Source of the DNA: Methanocorpusculum sp.
GTDB taxonomy: Archaea; Halobacteriota; Methanomicrobia; Methanomicrobiales; Methanocorpusculaceae
DNA: 33,951 bases
NCBI GenBank assembly: GCA_029987245.1
Contig: DALTWG010000010.1
Span: 1-33,951, forward strand
Direction of reading: 5' to 3'
Shown: positions 1 through 7,353 of the stretch, piece by piece
Position numbering within the stretch: the first letter of the stretch is position 1
How the letters are laid out: each line of letters starts with the position of its first letter
Translations under genes and position numbers: made by a program
Notes under the pieces: model-generated
Database searches by the model: none
Told to the model about the DNA's origin: nothing
The model's input: only the letters and a program-made list of their open reading frames with translations

Positions 1-55
1 CAAGGAAGAAGAAGAAGAGAACGCCATGGCAGGCCTTGGCGCACTCTTCGGATAA
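1..55 (+). CDS. rpl12: Large ribosomal subunit protein L12 (P1), C-terminal end only
   Basis: Only the last 17 codons lie in the window, read from base 2 to the TAA at 53-55. They encode a run of Lys and Glu followed by NAMAGLGALFG. An acidic or charged hinge followed by a GLGALFG-type end is the hallmark of archaeal and eukaryotic stalk proteins P1/P2 (archaeal L12), whose tail recruits translation factors to the ribosome. The rest of the gene lies upstream, probably in the usual L11-L1-L10-L12 cluster. The identification rests on this short tail alone, but the motif is distinctive. Confidence 0.85.
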   Translation, partial: KEEEEENAMAGLGALFG

Positions 56-81
56 ATTTTTTTATCCCCTTTTTACCTTTT
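56..81 (+). terminator. T-rich terminator after rpl12
   Basis: Directly after the stop codon there are three T tracts (T7 at 57-63, then T5 and T3) separated by short C runs, with no clear hairpin. Oligo-T tracts are enough to terminate archaeal transcription, so this is the likely end of the ribosomal stalk operon. Confidence 0.6.
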
Positions 82-118
82 AGAAAAATCTGTTTTGTGT
101 AATTTCGTTTGAAAGATT

Positions 119-283
119 TTAGTTCCGTCTTACTGCAATCAGCACGCATCCGATAACGGCGATAAGTCCCAATACCGGTGCGGGTGATGCTGTTGGTTTT
201 GTACCTTGCGGTATGGAAGAGGCGGGTTTTGGCGCCGTCAGAATCAGGCTGGGAGCATTCCGATATGTATGCCGGAACGCATC
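119..283 (-). pseudogene. Orphan C-terminal membrane anchor of a surface protein
   Basis: On the minus strand a 54-codon open stretch ends in TAA at 119-121. It encodes a Pro/Thr/Ser-rich spacer, then PAPVLGLIAVIGCVLIAV followed by RRN. A Pro-rich spacer, a single hydrophobic helix and a short Arg tail is the form of archaeal C-terminal surface-sorting anchors (PGF-CTERM-like). No ATG, GTG or TTG starts it, and it opens right after the MATE stop codon (284-286), in the same frame. I read it as the 3' remnant of a deleted surface-protein gene. Readthrough of the MATE stop would append it, but that is unlikely. Confidence 0.5.
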
Positions 284-1636
284 TTACTCCATTGCAATCT
301 GCTGTTTTTTCCACCCTCCCTGTATATAGAAGGCAAAGTCAATGATAAAGTTGACCACAATACCGAGTGCAACCGCGCCGAAGACAAAGATAATAGGCAG
401 CCCGTTTGCAGCACAGTATGCAGAAACCCCTATTGGAATAATAACCTGACCGGCAAGGGCCGCAATCATGCCCGGCCAGGTGCGTCCCGCACCGTTCATT
501 GCAAAACCGAAGGTGATTGCAACCCCCATTAAAATAGAGGCAAACGGAATCAGTTCAAACCACTGCAGACCGATGGAAAGCTCTTCTCCTTTCGCGCCGA
601 AAAATCCGAGAATATGCGGGGCAAATACAACGAAACAGACGCCAATCAGAATCATCACAACTGCATTTAACGCAGCCGCATAGCGCACCGTAATTTCCAC
701 ACGCCGGATATTTCCGGCGCCAAGGTTTTGTCCGACCAGAATACAGACGGCCTGTGCAATACCCATGCCTATCATTAATCCTATCATATCAGTCCTGGTA
801 CAGATGCCGTATGCCGCAATAGATGCCTGCCCGTAAATTGCTATAATTGCGGTCATTATCAGGAGGCCGAGGTTCCTGATGGCACTCTGGACTGCTGAAG
901 GGCCGGCAACTTTTGCGAGGGATGAAAAGAGTTTGCAGTCCCATCTGAAATGACGCGGAAAACGCAGCCCGTCATTTTTGTGCTTCGGCATAACATACAT
1001 CAGAAGAAGAAGGGCGAGCCCGCCGAGTCCGCGCGCAATCAATACTGCATAAGAAGAACCCGCGAGGCCGCATATACTGATGAGCAGCGGATTTAAGAAT
1101 GCGTTTAATATGTTCACACCGATGAGCACACACATCGGTGTTATGGCGTCCCCCACCGACTGGAATGCGTAGGTCAGAACAAGGATGAAGAGAAAGATAA
1201 AAGAGCCGACCAGCTGCGGCATCAGGTAGTTCACGCCTTCTTCTGCCAGTGCCGCGTTTCCATGACCTACCAGCAGTAAAATGTCTTTGGAAAAGAAAAT
1301 GCCGACGACAGCAAGAATTATACAGACAATCACGCCGATAATGAACGTGTGTCCGAGAATGGACGGAATTTTATCTTTGACCCCCATTCCGTGCGCGCGT
1401 GAAATGAAAGCCGCGGTCGCAATGCACAAACCCATAAACACGGTCATTAACAGCATGATGACTGAAATCGAGGTCGAACCTGCGGCCATGGAAAGTTCAC
1501 CAAGGGTACCGATAAAGTGCATGTCCACAATTTCCATGAAGCTTTCAAGCACATTGCCGAGAATGATAGGGATGGCAATTACAATCAGGGCTTTTAAGAC
1601 GCCCGCCTCTTTTGGTTTGACCGCGCTTTCAGTCAT
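284..1636 (-). CDS. MATE family multidrug/cation exporter
   Basis: This 450-residue integral membrane protein has about twelve hydrophobic segments. Its N-terminal region (ALIVIAIPIILGNVLESFME, then a DMHFIGTLGELSMAAGS stretch) matches the first helices of MATE-family transporters, which expel cationic compounds using a Na+ or H+ gradient. The ATG at 1636 is preferred over the in-frame upstream start at 1678 because a strong Shine-Dalgarno sequence, GGAGG, lies six bases before it. The start overlaps the end of the upstream DUF4013 gene by 8 bp, so the two are probably translationally coupled. The substrate cannot be told from the sequence. Confidence 0.9.
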   Translation of the reverse strand: MTESAVKPKEAGVLKALIVIAIPIILGNVLESFMEIVDMHFIGTLGELSMAAGSTSISVIMLLMTVFMGLCIATAAFISRAHGMGVKDKIPSILGHTFIIGVIVCIILAVVGIFFSKDILLLVGHGNAALAEEGVNYLMPQLVGSFIFLFILVLTYAFQSVGDAITPMCVLIGVNILNAFLNPLLISICGLAGSSYAVLIARGLGGLALLLLMYVMPKHKNDGLRFPRHFRWDCKLFSSLAKVAGPSAVQSAIRNLGLLIMTAIIAIYGQASIAAYGICTRTDMIGLMIGMGIAQAVCILVGQNLGAGNIRRVEITVRYAAALNAVVMILIGVCFVVFAPHILGFFGAKGEELSIGLQWFELIPFASILMGVAITFGFAMNGAGRTWPGMIAALAGQVIIPIGVSAYCAANGLPIIFVFGAVALGIVVNFIIDFAFYIQGGWKKQQIAME

Positions 1637-2405
1637 GGTTTGCCTCCGCAACAAGACGCGCTGAAAATGCCGCGGCAAAAATCCAGAAATACGGGATGAA
1701 TGCGGAAATTACCAGCATGCCAAGCCAGGGGCCTGCGACAGGAATAAGGGAAAGCAGTCCTCCGGTACAAATCAAGGTGCAAAGCATTGCAGCTTCCAAA
1801 ACGACCAGAAGAAGCAGTCCGAGCAGGAATTTTGCGGTTCCTGCTGCCTGAATCTGCTCAAGGTACTTTGCAAAGGTAAAAGCATCGCGGAATCTGCCGC
1901 TTTTGGCGAAGTTTACCTCTGCCGGTATCCAGATTATACAGAACAAAAGATAGACTGCTGCTGCAAATACCCAGCCAACACCAAGGGCGATATTGTATGA
2001 AATATGGTCATGTGCCGAGGAAAGCATACTGCCGCTTACTATGCCTCCGTAAAGGAGAAGAGCTGCTAAAATCAGCGGAATAATTGTCCAGACAAGATAT
2101 ATTACCGAAAATAAGATGCCTTGGACAAATGATTTGCCCGGATTTTTGAAATCCGCTTTTTCTCCCCTGAGCGGTTTGACATAGATGCCGGTAAGGAATA
2201 TCCATACAAAGATGCTCAGGACTAAAAGAATTATGCCGGGAAATGACGTGACACATATGCCTATTTCCGGGTTCGCAAGTGCAGCAGCTGCAAATACGGT
2301 ATACAATGTCAGAATGGTAAGCCCCAGCCAGATGCCGGTACTTTTGAAGATATTTTTGCAGGCATCAGCGAAGGCACAGCAGGTTATTTCGGAAAGAGTT
2401 GCCAT
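1629..2405 (-). CDS. DUF4013 family membrane protein
   Basis: This 258-residue protein has about six hydrophobic segments separated by short polar loops and no catalytic motif. Its KNPGKSFVQGILFSVIYLVW stretch parallels the EPKKCFVQGFFSVIINAIYM stretch of the next gene upstream (2451-3110), so the two are paralogues. The pattern fits the DUF4013 family, which is common in methanogens and of unknown function. It overlaps the MATE gene by 8 bp, which suggests the small membrane proteins and the exporter act together. An AT-rich TATA-like stretch at 2415-2428 lies rather close to the ATG, so a separate promoter is uncertain. Confidence 0.75.
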   Translation of the reverse strand: MATLSEITCCAFADACKNIFKSTGIWLGLTILTLYTVFAAAALANPEIGICVTSFPGIILLVLSIFVWIFLTGIYVKPLRGEKADFKNPGKSFVQGILFSVIYLVWTIIPLILAALLLYGGIVSGSMLSSAHDHISYNIALGVGWVFAAAVYLLFCIIWIPAEVNFAKSGRFRDAFTFAKYLEQIQAAGTAKFLLGLLLLVVLEAAMLCTLICTGGLLSLIPVAGPWLGMLVISAFIPYFWIFAAAFSARLVAEANHD

Positions 2406-2450
2406 TTCTTATAGATATTTTTATACTTTCTTAAAGGTTTGCCGGATTTG

Positions 2451-3110
2451 TCAAAGCAGTTTTGCCCAGTAGGTATTGTTGAACACCGAAACCGGCACAA
2501 GACAGACAAACCATACCAGTGCGGAAAGGATAAATCCGACACCGGGTATGAGTCCGACAACCAAATACAGCACGGAAATAAGCAGATTGCAGACAATAAT
2601 GACAATCCATGAAAGGAAATATCTGCCCCAGCCAAGCGCGCGGATTAAATCCGGAATCTCATAGAAATTAAATGCCGCGATGATACTTTTCGCGCGCGCA
2701 TAATTAATAATCGCAGGAATTGCAACCATGCTGAAAAAGACTGCCGGAATCGCCGCAAATCCAAGCCCGAGCACGGCACCGTAAAGCAGCCCTTCCAAAA
2801 GACCGGAAATATCTCCTGTTTCTCCACCGACAAGAAGGCCTGAGAGCAGGAAGACGAAGATAATTATCAGAGGTATTATCATGTAGATTGCGTTGATAAT
2901 CACTGAAAAGAATCCCTGTACAAAACATTTCTTCGGCTCTGCAAGCGTTGGCTCTTCATGGCGGTAGATTTTCAAAAGCGCGCCGCTGACAAAAAAATTT
3001 GCAACCGGAATAAGCGTAAGTACGCTGAACAAAAGCCAGCGCGCCGGATGTTTTGCCATCCTCGCAAAGCCGTATTTCAGCGAATCTGCTGCATGCAGAA
3101 ATAAATTCAT
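2451..3110 (-). CDS. DUF4013 family membrane protein, first gene of the MATE cluster
   Basis: A 219-residue multi-spanning membrane protein with about five or six hydrophobic helices. The N-terminal region (LKYGFARMAKHPARWLLFSV) and the CFVQGFFSVIINAIYMIIPL stretch place it with DUF4013 proteins. It is paralogous to the 1629-2405 gene 45 bp downstream. It is the first gene of a DUF4013-DUF4013-MATE cluster. About 100 nt before its start lies a two-hairpin element transcribed in the same direction (3212-3296). There is no evident Shine-Dalgarno sequence at the ATG. Function unknown. Confidence 0.75.
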   Translation of the reverse strand: MNLFLHAADSLKYGFARMAKHPARWLLFSVLTLIPVANFFVSGALLKIYRHEEPTLAEPKKCFVQGFFSVIINAIYMIIPLIIIFVFLLSGLLVGGETGDISGLLEGLLYGAVLGLGFAAIPAVFFSMVAIPAIINYARAKSIIAAFNFYEIPDLIRALGWGRYFLSWIVIIVCNLLISVLYLVVGLIPGVGFILSALVWFVCLVPVSVFNNTYWAKLL

Positions 3111-3199
3111 ACAATATAATTGGTTTTTGAGAATGAATAAGTATGCTTTTGTGCGCGCGCTGGTAAACTGAAATCACACAGAAATTTTCAAAAGAGGCT

Positions 3200-3296
3200 C
3201 GAGGAAGCAAAACAGGCGTGCATCCCTTTTGCGGTGAGTTGCCGCAGGATGCACCACCTGTAGAAACCCGGCTTTTTACCCCTGCCCGGGTTTCTC
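3200..3296 (-). ncRNA. Structured leader or small RNA ahead of the DUF4013/MATE genes
   Basis: Two adjacent stem-loops fill this stretch. One has perfect 10-bp arms, 3262-3271 and 3286-3295 (AGAAACCCGG with CCGGGTTTCT). The other, 3212-3261, has nested paired arms: ACAGG with CCTGT, GTGCATCC with GGATGCAC, and TGCGG with CCGCA. A TATA box at 3316-3327 predicts a minus-strand start near 3297, exactly at the edge of the first hairpin. The RNA could be a cis-regulatory 5' leader of about 186 nt for the gene starting at 3110, or a separate small RNA. It does not match any riboswitch class I can recall. Confidence 0.5.
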
Positions 3297-3315
3297 TACT
3301 ATATTATACGTCGTT

Positions 3316-3327
3316 GAAATATATAAA
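3316..3327 (-). promoter_or_regulatory. TATA box for the structured RNA/DUF4013 transcript
   Basis: On the minus strand the sequence reads TTTATATATTTC, close to the archaeal TATA consensus. Its centre is about 25 bp upstream of the first hairpin arm. Confidence 0.6.
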
Positions 3328-3389
3328 CTTTGTCGAGAATCATTTCGCCGGATGTCGAAAACCGGCGCATGATAAAAAAAGAGCGCGGC

Positions 3390-3794
3390 TTAACTGAAGT
3401 ATAAGTCGCCGTCGTTATTCAGATACACGCAGATGGGTTCTTTAATGTGGCGCCCGTGCACTTTTTCCGGCACCGCATTGTTTAACCGGTTGATTAATCC
3501 AATTGTGTCATAGCGCACTTTGATATTAAGCGGCCCTGCCGCCTCGAAAATCATCTTCGGCGCATTCATTAAATCCACGCCCGGGGAAAGTGTGCACAGT
3601 TCGGTTGCATCCAGCGTGTATAAAAATTCCAGCGTTTCTTTTGCGCGGCGGATATTTTCGTTCGCTGATTTCTCAATGGTACAGATATTTGCCTTGGATG
3701 TACCGAGAATATCTGCTATCTGCTGCTGTGTCATGCCGTTTTTCCGGTAGCGGATAACTTCCATCTGTCGTTCGGTTAAGAGAGTATCTTTCAT
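3390..3794 (-). CDS. Tfx family DNA-binding transcriptional regulator
   Basis: This 134-residue protein starts with a helix-turn-helix (about residues 17-42, including MTQQQIADILGTSKANICTI) followed by a basic helix and a C-terminal domain of about 80 residues. That layout and length fit the Tfx family. The founding member in Methanothermobacter binds just downstream of the promoter of the formylmethanofuran dehydrogenase operon fmdECB. The gene is divergent from mtd, another C1-pathway gene whose leader carries palindromes, so control of mtd or of itself is a reasonable guess. A TATA box centred about 24 bp before the ATG and no ribosome-binding site suggest a leaderless mRNA. Confidence 0.85.
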   Translation of the reverse strand: MKDTLLTERQMEVIRYRKNGMTQQQIADILGTSKANICTIEKSANENIRRAKETLEFLYTLDATELCTLSPGVDLMNAPKMIFEAAGPLNIKVRYDTIGLINRLNNAVPEKVHGRHIKEPICVYLNNDGDLYFS

Positions 3795-3812
3795 GAATAG
3801 TAATTATCTTTG

Positions 3813-3824
3813 CTTAATAATAAA
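3813..3824 (-). promoter_or_regulatory. TATA box of the Tfx-like gene
   Basis: The minus strand reads TTTATTATTAAG. It is centred about 24 bp before the ATG at 3794, which would place transcription start at or next to the start codon (leaderless). Confidence 0.55.
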
Positions 3825-3860
3825 GGAATTGGTTAAACACTTTCGAGATGTCCGCCGCGC

Positions 3861-3961
3861 GTAAAATTTTACCGCTCCAGGGTGTTTTAATACACGTCTG
3901 CATACCTTTGCCCCGCCCGCCCGCGCGCATTTCTCTGAAAAAACCGCGGGATTTTTCTCAG
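3861..3961. other. Intergenic region with palindromes between the Tfx-like gene and mtd
   Basis: The stretch between the two divergent promoters has no credible gene. It holds a perfect 12-bp palindrome GTAAAATTTTAC at 3861-3872, a short GTGT/ACAC inverted repeat just downstream, and an imperfect hairpin at about 3935-3961 (CTGAAAAAA with TTTTTCTCAG). These could be operators or remnants of terminators. Confidence 0.4.
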
Positions 3962-4014
3962 AATATCCAAACAACCTCTGCACTACCAGAATTGAGATGC
4001 AAACCAACCATTCA

Positions 4015-4029
4015 CAAACCTTATATTGC
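4015..4029 (+). promoter_or_regulatory. BRE/TATA promoter of mtd
   Basis: CAAACC followed by TTATATTGC resembles an archaeal BRE plus TATA element. It predicts transcription start near 4050, giving a leader of about 30 nt that contains the palindrome at 4051-4068 and the Shine-Dalgarno sequence. Confidence 0.65.
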
Positions 4030-4036
4030 TTCCCGT

Positions 4037-4068
4037 AGATAAATTTGTTATCTCATTTGCAAATGAGA
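4037..4068. promoter_or_regulatory. Overlapping palindromes in the mtd leader (candidate operator)
   Basis: Two inverted repeats overlap here. AGATAA-5 nt-TTATCT spans 4037-4053, and TCTCATTTGCAAATGAGA is a perfect 18-bp palindrome at 4051-4068. They lie between the TATA box and the start codon, and the second runs into the ribosome-binding sequence GAGGTG. A protein binding the DNA there, or the hairpin formed in the mRNA, could reduce expression. The neighbouring Tfx-like regulator is the obvious candidate, by inference from where Tfx binds at fmdECB. Confidence 0.6.
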
Positions 4069-4080
4069 GGTGTATCAAAT

Positions 4081-4923
4081 ATGGTAGTAAAAATTGGAGT
4101 CGCAAAACTCGGCAACATCGCATCCGGTGTAATGGCTGAGCTTCTTCTCGATGAGCGTGCAGACCGTGAAGACATGATGACCTTCATGGCAACCTCCGGA
4201 ACCAAGTTACAGAAGGAAGATGTTGACCGCGTTGTCACCAACCTCATTGCATGGAAACCGGACTTCGCAATCGTTGTTTCCCCGAACGGTGTCCTCGAAG
4301 GCCCGGTTGGAGCACGTGAAGCACTTAAGGCAGCAGGCATTCCGGTCATCGTTATCACTGACGATGTCACCAACAAAAAGGAAGGCTGGGAAGCACTCAA
4401 GGCATCCGGCTTCGGCTACATCATCGTAAAGGCAGACGCAATGATCGGTGCACGCCGTGAATTCCTCGACCCGATTGAGATGGCAGACTACAACGGAAAC
4501 CTTATCAAAGTCCTCGCAGGAACCGGCGCATTCCGCTTACTCCAGACCGAACTTGACAAAGTCACCGACCAGGTTAAGGCAGGCAAAGCAGGCGACGCAC
4601 TCGAGCTCCCGAAGATTGTCATCACTTCCGACAAGGCAGTCAAAGACCAGTTCACCAACCCGTACGCACTTGCAAAGGCACGGGCAGCATACGAACTCGC
4701 ACAGTCTGTTGCAGGCATCAACGTTAAGGGCTGCTTCATGACCAAAGAGTGGACCGACTACATCCCAATCGTCTGCTCTGCACACGAAGTTATGCGCGCA
4801 GCAGCAAAACTCTGCGACGAAGCACGCGAGATCGAGAAAGGCTGCGACGGTGTCATCCGCAAGCCGCACAAGAAGACCGGTGAGATTGTCTCCAAGGTCG
4901 CACTTATCAGCAAGCCGGAGTAA
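4081..4923 (+). CDS. mtd: F420-dependent methylene-tetrahydromethanopterin dehydrogenase (Mtd)
   Basis: This 280-residue cytoplasmic enzyme reversibly converts methenyl-H4MPT and F420H2 to methylene-H4MPT in methanogenesis from CO2. The start MVVKIGVAKLGNIASGVMAE and the following DERADREDMMTFMATSGTKL stretch are typical of Mtd, and the length is normal. The ATG at 4081 is chosen over the in-frame start at 4045 because GAGGTG lies eight bases before it and family proteins begin here. The codon choice looks strongly biased, as expected of a highly expressed gene. It is monocistronic, with a palindromic leader upstream and a hairpin terminator downstream. Confidence 0.97.
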   Translation: MVVKIGVAKLGNIASGVMAELLLDERADREDMMTFMATSGTKLQKEDVDRVVTNLIAWKPDFAIVVSPNGVLEGPVGAREALKAAGIPVIVITDDVTNKKEGWEALKASGFGYIIVKADAMIGARREFLDPIEMADYNGNLIKVLAGTGAFRLLQTELDKVTDQVKAGKAGDALELPKIVITSDKAVKDQFTNPYALAKARAAYELAQSVAGINVKGCFMTKEWTDYIPIVCSAHEVMRAAAKLCDEAREIEKGCDGVIRKPHKKTGEIVSKVALISKPE

Positions 4924-4954
4924 ATCCGTTCTGATAAACCATTATCCTTTTTGA

Positions 4955-4978
4955 GGCAGGGGTTTTCCCCTGTCTTTT
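4955..4978 (+). terminator. Hairpin terminator of mtd
   Basis: GGCAGGGG and CCCCTGTC form an 8-bp stem with one G-T pair around a TTTT loop, followed by TTTT. It lies about 30 nt after the mtd stop. Confidence 0.75.
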
Positions 4979-5020
4979 AATGACGCAGTTTCTTATTCTT
5001 TCAGCGCATATACTAATTAT

Positions 5021-6202
5021 ATGAGCCGCCCGTTTCACGCCGGAAAGTTTACGCTGTTTGTGCTGCTGTTTGCAGGTATGCCCTCTATTCTCGGCACCGC
5101 TGCCGTTGCGCCGGTTTTAGGTCTGATGCGTGAAGCATTCGGCGCGCCGGAAATTTTAATTAATCTGGTGCTGACTCTGCCGCCGCTTGCAACCGCGGTC
5201 TTTGGATTTTTTATCGGCGCGCTGTCAGATAAAATAGGACGGGTGAAAATACTTGGCGGCGCGCTTCTCTTCTTCGGTCTTGCCGGCGTCTCCGGTTTTT
5301 TCCTCGAAGACTTGTATGCAATTATTGCATGCCGTCTGGTGCTCGGGGTAAGTATTGCAGGACTTCTTCCGATGGTCTCGGCGCTTATCACCGAATATTA
5401 TGCGCCGCAAGATGCGGCGCGCTATCTTGGATACCTCTCCGCCTCCAACGGCATCTGTGTTACGGTTTTGCAGACGGTGTGCGGCGCTCTTGCCATTCTC
5501 GGCTGGCATTATTCATTTCTTATCTATATCCTGGGTCTGGTCGCACTGCCGTTTGTTATTTTCTTCCTCAAAGAACCGGCGCGCCGCATTTCAGAAAAAG
5601 GCGCGGATGGCGATGAGAAACCGATGCCTAAGGCAAGTGTATATATCCTGATTTATCTGACCATGGTCTTGTCCGCAGTTCTGATGTATCTGCCGACGGT
5701 GAATATGTCATACTATCTTGCATCCGCGGGTATTTCCGACGGCGCATTTTGGACCGGGCTTTTGCTTGGCATCTTCGGCATCAGCAGCACGGTTACGGGA
5801 ATCATTTTCTGGCGGGTTGCAGCACATCTTTCGACCGGGCGGATTTTTGCGCTTATATTCGGACTTGAGGCTACTGGTCTCGTATGTATCGGTGTTTCAC
5901 AGATTATTGTTCTGATGGGTGCGGGGCTTGTCTTCATCGGTTTTGCGCTTGGGCTTGCAATTCCGAATGCATCTGCATGGGTCGGGAAAATTACACCCGC
6001 ACGGGTGCTTGGCAAATATATGAGCGGGGTAACGGTTTCTGTTTTTGTGGGGCTGTTTTGTACCACGTTTGCCGGTCCTCTGCTTTTAGGTATAGTCGGC
6101 GCGGGAAATTATTCCGGGATGTTTCTCTTATGCGCGGTCGCGGGTGGAGTTCTTGCACTGTTCTGGCTGGTATTTGCGAAAAAATTCCGGTTGTATCAGT
6201 GA
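5021..6202 (+). CDS. MFS transporter
   Basis: A 393-residue major facilitator superfamily protein with about twelve membrane helices. The loop after helix 2, GALSDKIGRVKIL at about residues 66-77, is the MFS signature motif A. The first half has the AAVAPVLGLMREAFGAP pattern seen in drug/H+ antiporter-like members (DHA1 type), so efflux of a small molecule is likely, but the substrate is unknown. It stands alone between mtd and a convergent gene. No ribosome-binding site precedes the ATG. Confidence 0.88.
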   Translation: MSRPFHAGKFTLFVLLFAGMPSILGTAAVAPVLGLMREAFGAPEILINLVLTLPPLATAVFGFFIGALSDKIGRVKILGGALLFFGLAGVSGFFLEDLYAIIACRLVLGVSIAGLLPMVSALITEYYAPQDAARYLGYLSASNGICVTVLQTVCGALAILGWHYSFLIYILGLVALPFVIFFLKEPARRISEKGADGDEKPMPKASVYILIYLTMVLSAVLMYLPTVNMSYYLASAGISDGAFWTGLLLGIFGISSTVTGIIFWRVAAHLSTGRIFALIFGLEATGLVCIGVSQIIVLMGAGLVFIGFALGLAIPNASAWVGKITPARVLGKYMSGVTVSVFVGLFCTTFAGPLLLGIVGAGNYSGMFLLCAVAGGVLALFWLVFAKKFRLYQ

Positions 6203-6239
6203 ATCAGAAGTAATACTGTATTTCGCTAACCGCTGCAGT

Positions 6240-6254
6240 AAAAAAAAGAAAAAA
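6240..6254 (-). terminator. Poly-T terminator of the cetZ operon
   Basis: On the minus strand, after the stop at 6281, there are runs of T6 and T8 separated by one C. This is a typical archaeal oligo-T terminator between convergent genes. Confidence 0.55.
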
Positions 6255-6280
6255 GGTGTCCGCCGGAGGGAAGGAGAAGA

Positions 6281-7348
6281 TTATCCCAACTCGTCCCATC
6301 CGCCGCCGCGGCGTTTAATGATAAAGATCACTCCGACAACAACCGCTGCAACGCCAAGTACAATTAACAGAACCCACCAGTACTGGAGGATGTCCGGCGT
6401 TGAATTGGATTTAAGAAGATACTCATCGGCAAGGGCATGGAGATCTTCAGCACTCTGCAGTGTCTCTCTGCAGTCCGGAGAATTGCCGGCATTATACTCT
6501 GTATTTATCAGATTGTAATTGCTTGTTACCTCGGTCAGTTTTGAGGAAAGAATACTGCCTTCGTTTGTCCAGTTTTTGTTCAGCAGTTCCTCGATAATCG
6601 CTTTTGTTTCCGTTACGTCATCGGCAATTTTGTCCAGTGCGAGTCTTGCAACGCCGCGGTCTGCGTTGGTAACTGCTGTTTTACCATTGTCCAGTGCAGT
6701 GTATGCTGCATTCAGGTTGTTGTTTGCAAGGTAGGACTCTGCACTGCTTAGATAGGATTCAGCGGATGCAATCTGGTCGTTGATTTCAGTTACATCAATG
6801 CCAAATGCACTGTAAAATACTGCATCCTCCCTTATGGAGGTAATTTCACTCTGTTTCTCGGCAACTGTGCTGGTAACAGTTGACGGGTTGTAAACTACCT
6901 GTTCCGGTGTTGAATAGGTAGTCAGACCGCCTGCAGCTGTCCCGGACTGCATAATCGTCATTACTCTGATTTGATTTCCGGCTAAATCGCTGCCGACAAC
7001 TCCATTCAGTGTAATTTTTAATGAATATGCATCTGCATATGTCTTTGTCCAGAAATCCGAGGGTGAAGCAGTTTTACCGCTCAAATCCGTGTATGTCATC
7101 GTAACACCGCCCATTATAAGTTCAATGTGCCATGATGCTTTATCAAGCGGTGTGGTAAAACTGAATGTTGCCTCTGAATTTTCCGGAAGACTAATTGTTA
7201 CTACGGCTGAAACTGAATCCTTCGGGCTTAATGAACCGCTTGGATTTACTACAACCGTTGATTCATCAACTGTAAATGCCGCTGCGCTTCCGGTGAACGC
7301 CACCGCTACCAGAAGCACTGCCAGTATTGCATAGAGTATTTTTTTCAT
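6281..7348 (-). CDS. Secreted, membrane-anchored protein in the cetZ operon
   Basis: This 355-residue protein begins with a signal peptide (MKKILYAILAVLLVAVAF, cleavage probably after SAAA). A beta-rich region follows to about residue 150. Next comes a long helical, coiled-coil-like region with Ala-rich repeats (for example SAESYLSSAESYL). One C-terminal transmembrane helix (WWVLLIVLGVAAVVVGVIFI) follows, and then a short cytoplasmic tail, KRRGGGWDELG. The gene follows cetZ with no gap. A GTG at 7357 would overlap the cetZ stop, but the ATG at 7348 gives a normal signal peptide. Function unknown; it could link CetZ to the membrane or cell wall. Confidence 0.8.
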   Translation of the reverse strand: MKKILYAILAVLLVAVAFTGSAAAFTVDESTVVVNPSGSLSPKDSVSAVVTISLPENSEATFSFTTPLDKASWHIELIMGGVTMTYTDLSGKTASPSDFWTKTYADAYSLKITLNGVVGSDLAGNQIRVMTIMQSGTAAGGLTTYSTPEQVVYNPSTVTSTVAEKQSEITSIREDAVFYSAFGIDVTEINDQIASAESYLSSAESYLANNNLNAAYTALDNGKTAVTNADRGVARLALDKIADDVTETKAIIEELLNKNWTNEGSILSSKLTEVTSNYNLINTEYNAGNSPDCRETLQSAEDLHALADEYLLKSNSTPDILQYWWVLLIVLGVAAVVVGVIFIIKRRGGGWDELG

Positions 7349-7353
7349 GGGAC

